In this document: in pieces, positions 57,876 to 64,000 of the stretch | Position numbering within the stretch: the first letter of the stretch is position 1 | How the letters are laid out: every line of letters begins with the position of its first letter | Origin: Pararge aegeria | Lineage: Eukaryota; Arthropoda; Insecta; Lepidoptera; Nymphalidae | Length of the DNA: 64,000 nt | Assembly: GCF_905163445.1 (NCBI RefSeq) | Contig: NC_053187.1 | Location: 5,146,001 to 5,210,000 of the forward strand | Reading direction: 5' to 3' | Position numbers and translations under genes: made by a program | Notes under the pieces: generated by a model | Told to the model about the DNA's origin: nothing | Databases searched by the model: none | The model's input: the letters and a program-made list of their open reading frames with translations, nothing else

Positions 57876-58040
57876 GCGTTGATAGCGCAGTGGTCAGGGT
57901 TTTGCTTCCCTTTCGAATGGACCGAGTTCGATCCCCGGTACGCACTTCTTACTTATTTTTCGATTTAAAGCAATTAAAATATCAATTACTCTAACTGTGC
58001 AGGAAAACATCGTAAGGAAACCTGTATACGGTTGCCTTTC
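57876..58040 (+). repeat. SINE S3-like copy with well-kept head
   Basis: A box GATAGCGCAGTGGTCAGGG and B box GAGTTCGATCCCCGG, followed by ACGCACTTCTTAC and AAAATATCAATTAC. The 3' part is absent. Confidence 0.65.
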
Positions 58041-58847
58041 TTGCGAATTCATGTATCATATATATATCACAAATAAATATAAATAAGATATAAACATAAT
58101 TAAATAACATTACCCATAGTTAATATAATCTACTAAAAATCATATACAAATATATAACATAAATAATTATATATAACATACTCAATTTGAATGAGATACA
58201 GATATAATTAAATAACACACTTTCAATGATCCGCTTCTGCGGTGTTTGACTGATATTGTGTACGTGTTGATTTCAGATTAAAAAAAAACTGTACAGTGTC
58301 TAGTGCAGTGTCTAGGTTGCAAGTTTTCTTCTATACCAAATTACGACAATATCGGTTCAGCTATACAGATTTATTACCGCTCCCGGTGAGAAATTTACAG
58401 CTAAATCTATCAGAGCACCGCTGTGCAGCGTTTCATACTGTCAATCTCTATTACCTACAAAAAAATGAATTAAATGAATGCACACAAAATATTTGCAAAA
58501 ACAAAATTTTGCTCCCCTACAGGTATTTGCGACTAGTATTTCCGGCGAGATCGAGTTCTCTTCGTACAACAAGACAAGAAGTTATGGAGGGAAAGAAGAA
58601 CATTCACTCCTAACCTGAAAAACGTCGATTAAGTTTTCTCCCCCCATTTCACCTTCAGATAAATGGATTTTCGAAATAATGAGTAGTCTATGTAACTCTA
58701 CTGTAATAAAGAGCCTGAAAAAACATAACGTAGTTACATAGTATAATCTTGTTTGGATACTTCTGCTGTGGCTAGTGACCACTTTACCGGCAAAGACGTG
58801 CGAACGAGTGATATAGCGTTTCGATACGATGCCGACGATCTTTACCA
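58041..58847. other. No recognisable gene
   Basis: 58060-58220 is almost pure A/T with ATATAAC words. A 105-codon frame at 58296-58613 has no signature. Confidence 0.4.
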
Positions 58848-58943
58848 TAACTGCTGAAACCCTAACGGGTTAGTCCGCTATCATCTTAGGCCACATAATC
58901 GCTTACCACCTGGTGAGATTGCAGTCAAGTTTGTAAGGGGAAA
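58848..58943 (+). repeat. SINE S2 / LINE L2-type 3' tail
   Basis: CCTAACGGGTTAGTCCGCTA, ATCGCTTACCACCTGGTGAG and ATTGCAGTCAAGTTTG, with an A tract. Confidence 0.65.
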
Positions 58944-59446
58944 AAAAAGTGGGAAGTCCCAATCGAAGCAAAGAGCTCAGAATGAATAAAAGAAAAGCCG
59001 ATTAGAAACTGTAAATGTAACTTTATCTACGAGAAGATCTACAAAACCGAAGAACGTTAGCGTCGCTTGAACGCACTGTAATAGGATAGAATTGAGGCAA
59101 ATTGAGTTTATGAAGGTAGGCCTTGAATGCATTAGAGTCGAGGAGGGGGTTCAAATATGTTGGTAAATAAATAACCTTAGAACTTTATAGCCGCCACAGA
59201 AGGTATTGCAGACGAAGGCAAACATTCTTTTAGGCAACGCGATAGTGCTGCGATGGAAATCTTAACAAATAAAGTAAATTCAAGTAGCTGCCTGCTATAT
59301 CCTTTACACAGTGTAAAAAAGTCACTCCAACTGTATGTACGCTTAGATCTTCTTAATTGAGTAACATATACTAATTTCGTTTTCAGCAATAGATAGAGTC
59401 ATCCGAGAGGAAGGTTTATATGCAATATACATACATAATTATGAAT

Positions 59447-59740
59447 GAAGCCTTGATAGCCCAGTGGGTAAGAGATCAATTTAGGGGGCCGAGTTCGAAT
59501 CCCAGTACGCACCTCTAACTTTTCTAAGTTATGTGCATTTTAAGGAATTAAAATATCACTTGTTTCAACGGTGAAGGAAAACCTCTTTTGGAAAACTGCA
59601 TGTTCTCCATAATGTTCACAAACGTGTTTGGAGTCCTAGGCCAGCGTGGTTGACTACGGCCTTAAGCCCTTCTCATTGTGGGAGGAGACCCGTACCCTGT
59701 AGTGGGCCGGAAATGGGTTGATATGATGATGATGATGAAA
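59447..59740 (+). repeat. SINE family S3, full length
   Basis: A box TGATAGCCCAGTGGGTAAGA, B box GAGTTCGAATCCC, body, GGGCCGGAAATGGGTTGATA and a GATGATGATGAT tail. This is the best-preserved copy here. Confidence 0.85.
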
Positions 59741-59929
59741 TAAACATATATATTACTAGAGAACAGCCAAGACATTCAAAGATTTGTAATGTGATGTCAT
59801 AACAAAGATTTTTGTTACGCTTTCATTGCAAACGCTGGTTAGACATAAATTTATAAACTGAGTAGGTACGGAATTGTTAATCACTCCAAACTGCCCCACA
59901 TTAGTATTTATATTGCACATAAGCCGAAT

Positions 59930-60060
59930 TGCGCGAAGCCGGGGTTGGTCGCTAATAATAATTTTTTGCCTGTTTGTCCGGGTTTATCGAAGAATGGTTA
60001 GACCTATTTTGATAGGACTTTAGCCGAGGCCTTAGTAGCGAATCTAGACAATTTTTTAGT
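59930..60060 (+). repeat. Dispersed repeat fragment, family G-like
   Basis: TTGCGCGAAGCCGGGGTTGG, TTTTGCCTGTTTGTCCGGGT and TTTTGATAGGACTTTA. Confidence 0.4.
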
Positions 60061-60819
60061 CCAAAAGCGATGTATGCGACAAAAGTCTTTCAATTAGGTA
60101 TGGTTTAGTATCAAAAATTGCCGTGCCATCCTTTTCTCTTCTTTCCTAGTAGAAAAGAATAAAACATTTATTTACAGTTAAGTTTAGAGATTTAGTTTCA
60201 ATAAGAACCATTTTTGAGTAGTATTCAAGTTCTATGCTATACCAAAAGGTTTGTCTATACAACGAAAAACGGTAATTCTTCGCGGACGAAACCAAGAGTC
60301 ATTGCTTGTGCTTCATAAGAATAATACACTGCATTGAACCATTCTTGCCAAGCCATTCAGTATCTTATGCTTGCCGTGTAAAGCTCTCAATGAATTTCAT
60401 TATTTTTTCATGACTTTTATACGTCCCATAAAAGTGCTAAGTGACATTTAATTAAAGTGAAGCCTTCTATGAAGCCTTTAATGTAATGGGATGCAGACCA
60501 GTTCAGTCGATATCGTGTTTTACTTGCATACCTGTTTTACTTACTTACCTATGTAAACTAGCATACATGCCCAGTGGTGGGTATTTTAATTACTCTTATT
60601 CTTGTATCTTACTCTATCGGATTGCTAGAGTAATATACAGTTTATGTGCAAAGTTAAAACGGTGTTCCTTTTATATGAATGTATATAAGTTTATGTGAGT
60701 CTATGCTCTCTCAAAGCCTTTGAGGAGGAAGCCTGTGCCACTGGATATTGATAACGGTATATGTTTGCTTCTTTAACACCCGAAGCAAAATTAAAGTTAT
60801 TAGTTTTACTTGAGTAAGT
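60061..60819. other. No gene; small S5-type fragment
   Basis: 60695-60745 (GAGTCTATGCTCTCTCAAAG, GAGGAGGAAGCC) resembles 14630-14670. Confidence 0.35.
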
Positions 60820-60888
60820 AAGTGATGATGCAGTTTAAGCTTGGCTAGCGGTGTAACCTGTTAGGGAGTTTGGCAGTAACGGTTTTTT
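60820..60888 (-). repeat. SINE S2 tail fragment
   Basis: AAGTGATGATGCAGTTTAAG, AGCGGTGTAACCTGTTAGGG. Confidence 0.6.
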
Positions 60889-60944
60889 TTTCTTTTTTCT
60901 TATAGTAATAACTGAGTGACCAAGCAGATAGCTCACCAAAATTC

Positions 60945-61260
60945 AAAATTCATTTATTTCAAGTAGGCCTAATATAAGCACTTTTGAAACGTCAAGTCCG
61001 TCTGTTTGTAGTGATTCTACAACCGGTTCGGAAGGCAGATTCTACCGAGAAGAAGCCGGCAAGAAACTCAGCAGTTGCTCTTTTCAACAATTTACATTTT
61101 AACATTCATTTTTCTATCTTGTGAGAGCTGAAAGCGGAGCCGGATGCTTCCAAGCAACCTTGCCATTAAAAAATTAATCAATTGTATAGTAACCTCGCTG
61201 TAATAAATGTTTTTTAACAAATTCTTTAAACTTGTGCATTGGCAGGTCCAAAATCACCTT
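60945..61260 (-). pseudogene. LINE L1 ORF2 C-terminus with 3' tail, inverted copy
   Basis: The complement of 37840-38182, including the tail and the final part of the frame. The plus strand shows TCTATCTTGTGAGAGCTGAA and CCAAAATCACCTTA at the equivalent places. Confidence 0.75.
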
Positions 61261-61412
61261 ATGGTAAGTAAAGAACAACACTTCGTAGCGTGTGCAAGAA
61301 GCACGTCAACCTGAGGCGTAGGTTTAAAGTCTCAATGCTGTTTAGCGGCAGAAATAAAAACGGCGATATTACTTCTACAAACAAGCTCTGTCACAAAAGG
61401 ATCTACTACTAC
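61261..61412 (+). repeat. Dispersed repeat family E fragment
   Basis: CAACCTGAGGCGTAGGTTTA, AATGCTGTTTAGCGGCAGAA and GCTCTGTCACAAAAGGATCT. Confidence 0.6.
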
Positions 61413-61444
61413 TAAAGCTATACAGGAAACTCGTATTCCTATAA

Positions 61445-61612
61445 GGTTTTAATGCGGCATCGTACCGGAACGCTTAATCGCATGGCGGCACGACATTGTC
61501 GGTAGGGAAAGTTCAAAAATTATAAATTCCCAAATTGCCCCCACTGGTATCGAACTCGGGACCCTCCGCTTATAAGATGATCGTCATCATCATCTCACCA
61601 TCGCCTACCGCG
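61445..61612 (-). repeat. SINE S2, head half
   Basis: GGCATCGTACCGGAACGCTT, GACATTGTCGGTAGGG, CAAATTGCCCCCACTGG and the B-box complement ATCGAACTCGGGACC. Confidence 0.65.
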
Positions 61613-62014
61613 AAGTTTGCCGGATCAAGAAAACGAACTCAATTTTAATATAGATAGGTATAGATAAAAAATTAATACCCTCATTCATTCATACGATAAT
61701 CTTAAGGCTATAATTGATTTATAAATGTATTCTTCAAATTTATATTTTATTTTTTAAAACCATGCCATTGAAGACAACAAGGTTTTGAGGATCGGATGCA
61801 TCCATTATTTCTACACAATCCACAGTAAAGACCGTGAAATGTTTAATTGTTAATTGTTATACCTAGTCGATCGTGTCGGCGGAGTTCAAATAATCTCTCA
61901 TCTTTCCTGCAAAGGTGTATCACTCAAAGAAAAAGCCGCTTTTAAATCATTTCAAGTGCTATTTAAATGTGTACGTTTACCAATTTAATCCATAATTATT
62001 AATGCGAAGTTAGT

Positions 62015-62520
62015 CAAAAAAAATTGGTTGCCTGTAAAGTCGGTATACGGGCGACAGTTTTACGTGACAACGACTTTGAGTGGTAAAATAATTTTAATGT
62101 GAATATTCATTCGTATAGTAGGAAGAAGGATGAAATAATAGTAACAATTTAAAACATTTATTTATACAAAGAATTATATTTAAAACATTAATTTATACAA
62201 AGAATCTCGCACTGAATTTCATATTAACAAAATTTTATTTTTACCTTTACACATACATACATATTTATATACAAATATACATACAATAACTTGCAATACA
62301 TTTGCGTACAATGAAACAGCGTTTACTACAAAGGGACGCGTGCCTTTCACTTTTTATGTCTGTCTCTCTCGCTCTTAGGCGGGCTAACCATGCCCGAGTG
62401 GAAGGGACGCGTGCCTCTCACTCGCTCTCATTGTGAGCGCATAACGTGAGCGGAGCGTAACGCAGTTTCTTGAAGTGTCACCCGGCAAACCAATTTATAA
62501 GACGTTGTCACGTCAAAATC
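62015..62520 (+). repeat. GC-rich dispersed element T, copy 2
   Basis: AAAAAATTGGTTGCCTGTAA, TTTTACGTGACAACGAC on the left and GACGTTGTCACGTCAAAAT on the right form partial inverted ends. The centre carries GGGACGCGTGCCT twice (62333 and 62404) and many CpG. No open frame. Confidence 0.55.
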
Positions 62521-63003
62521 CTACCTTCGAATAAGAAGAACCATCCACGTCACAATCTGTAACAATAAAAGAAAAACAATAAGTTTTGAGTATGAATATA
62601 AAGTTTCATCTCGATTGTCCATTCTTAACTGTATCTTTTCTAACTCGTTTTATTATATAAACAAACTTATCATTCATTACCTTTTAGTGTAAAGTATTAA
62701 AATAGAAGAAAAACAAATAAGTCGATAAAATGAATACAAATAAGATAAAAAGGAATATTTTTTATGAATGTATGCTTTTATTATTTTTTAATATTTTCAA
62801 AACGACGATGTAATTAAAAGTTTGTCTACCAAATATAATATGTAAAAAAATGGAGTGTAGATTAAAATGTTTATAGTAACATACGCTAATTCGTATTTTA
62901 CGAGTGTCTTGTTTCATTTCATCTTAATTTAATTCGTTATTTTTCAAAATGTTTCCGAAAACTACAGGACCTAGGTCTAGGTGAATAAAAGTAGAGTGGT
63001 TTT
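62521..63003. other. No recognisable feature
   Basis: Strongly AT-rich with no repeat match. Confidence 0.4.
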
Positions 63004-63270
63004 CACGACCTGTCTGGTGCAGTGGTGAGCACATTCGCTCCCCAGCAAGGGCGATTTAGAAATTCTTAATTTCTGGTCTGGTCTGGTGGGAAGCGTGGGT
63101 ATTTACTCGTACCACCCTTCAAACAAAGACGTGAAAAGCAATTTAGCGTTCGTTGGTTTTAATATAACTTCCACAGCCCTAACATATAAGTCCGCTCCCT
63201 AAAACTGCACCATCTCTTAAAACTAGTTGAGATTACAGTCAAGAGCAAACTTGTAGTGGACTAAAAAAAT
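63004..63270 (+). repeat. SINE family S2, near full length
   Basis: A box TCTGGTGCAGTGGTGAGCAC, a diverged middle, GGTCTGGTCTGGTGGGAAGC, tail TGAGATTACAGTCAAGAGCA and an A tract. Its B box is decayed. Confidence 0.75.
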
Positions 63271-63309
63271 ATCAAGCAAAAATAATATAAACAGCGTCAA
63301 CAAAAATAT

Positions 63310-63339
63310 AAACGTGGCGAGAAGTATCCCGCCACGTTT
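63310..63339. repeat. 10-bp-stem hairpin
   Basis: AAACGTGGCG and CGCCACGTTT around a 10-base loop, at the edge of the coding-like stretch described next. Confidence 0.7.
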
Positions 63340-63371
63340 TCCTTGAGCTTGGGAGTAACCTTGGCATAGAA

Positions 63372-63554
63372 CTAAGCCCTTGAAATGGCACGTAACGCGT
63401 TGTACGTAGCTATTGGAGCACGAGCTTTGGGTTGAACTACCGCGTTCTTGTAGAGGTTAGCATGATGGATAGATCGGCGGTTGAAAGGATGCTTCCTGAC
63501 AGGCCTTGATTGATTGGACGATTTAGCTTTAAAGAGGCGTTGCCTTGCGATAAC
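63372..63554 (-). pseudogene. Unidentified coding-like stretch (possible exon or gene relic)
   Basis: Sixty sense codons read on the minus strand from 63554, ending in TAG at 63372-63374. Composition is balanced and basic, with segments such as SRPVRKHPFNRRSIHHANLY and APIATYNALRAISRA. GC content is clearly above the flanks. There is no in-frame ATG and no pyrimidine-rich acceptor before it; an A tract (a T tract on the plus strand) lies just upstream instead. I do not recognise the family. It could be a last exon, a retrocopy piece or a transposon frame. Confidence 0.3.
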
Positions 63555-63805
63555 TTTTTTTTTTTTTTATTTTCCCTGCTAACGAGTGGTTAAATTCTCA
63601 TTAAACGTATCAATCTTTGTTAGAAAATGTTAAATAAAATAGAAAACAATACTTTTTTAAGTATTGCGCTGTTATGCTGGTTTGTACGTTTTATATGATT
63701 AACCAAAACGCATTCTTTAGCAGGTGGAATACAAAGATGATACAAAGTCTATTTTGGGGCTACTTCAAAGTAGTAATCATTGATTTAAGATGTCACTATG
63801 GCTAA

Positions 63806-63850
63806 TATTGTGGTGGTAACTAGCCACGGCCGAGGTATCCCACCAGATGA
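63806..63850 (-). repeat. SINE S2 internal fragment
   Basis: GGTGGTAACTAGCCACGGCC and ATCCCACCAGAT match 6919-6955. Confidence 0.55.
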
Positions 63851-64000
63851 AGATATAACTAGCCATATTTATAACATTTTTTTAATGGATATTGTGACCT
63901 AACTCGCGTGATTGCTTAACAGAATTTTTAGTACATGTAAGGTAAGTATAGAAAATAATTAAATGAGCGTATTATAAAATAATTCCTAGAATTGTATACT

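Noticed and set aside
59455..59520. tRNA-like A and B boxes
   Set aside because: They belong to SINE heads. No cloverleaf with an acceptor stem can be drawn, and the same head repeats at many loci.

Overview
Repeat-dense, AT-rich eukaryotic DNA, almost certainly from a moth or butterfly (Lepidoptera). The basis is a set of repeat families typical of that order: three or more tRNA-headed SINE families, tails of several non-LTR retrotransposons, and short hAT-type MITEs. One SINE family (called S1 here), with about ten copies, resembles SINEs I associate with nymphalid butterflies. That is recognition from memory, so the family-level assignment is weak. I found no host protein-coding gene, rRNA gene, functional tRNA gene or CRISPR array. 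Nearly all open frames are short chance frames or lie inside repeats.

The one well-supported gene is the transposase-like gene of a structurally complete hAT element at 48863-52124. The element has 11-bp terminal inverted repeats, a perfect 8-bp target duplication, arrays of AAGACC-type motifs just inside both ends, a plausible TATA/initiator, two exons with good splice sites, and a polyadenylation signal. The 325-residue product keeps the N-terminal BED-type zinc finger and the C-terminal hAT dimerisation region. The catalytic middle seems to be missing by an in-frame deletion. It therefore looks like a binding-and-dimerising derivative, possibly a self-repressor, and not an active transposase.

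Layout. 1-6.7 kb: a MITE-end palindrome, retrotransposon tails, SINEs, and a local family (K) of diverged same-orientation repeats. 6.7-16 kb: SINE S2 copies, a CGGT-rich cryptic repeat, two LINE ORF2 remnants, and a 34-bp-arm hairpin. 16-32 kb: five S1 SINEs plus a truncated copy, a fold-back element at 23.6 kb, a SINE with a LINE tail at 24.9 kb, and three hAT-MITE copies. 32-45 kb: LINE remnants (including a possible R1-clade tail and a LINE C-terminus with its 3' tail) and two MITEs with perfect 8-bp duplications. 45-52 kb: LINE fragments, SINEs and the hAT element. 52-64 kb: S3 and S2 SINEs, a degenerate array of about 155-163 bp period, several hairpins, a GC-rich repeat at 62.0-62.5 kb, and an unidentified coding-like stretch on the minus strand at 63.4-63.55 kb.

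The parts relate as parasites of one another. Two SINE families share 3' tails with two different LINE families present here, which suggests the LINEs supplied their retrotransposition machinery. The MITEs depend on a hAT transposase, but their terminal sequence (CAGTGGCGTGC) differs from that of the resident hAT element (TAGTGTTGCCC), so that element is probably not their source.
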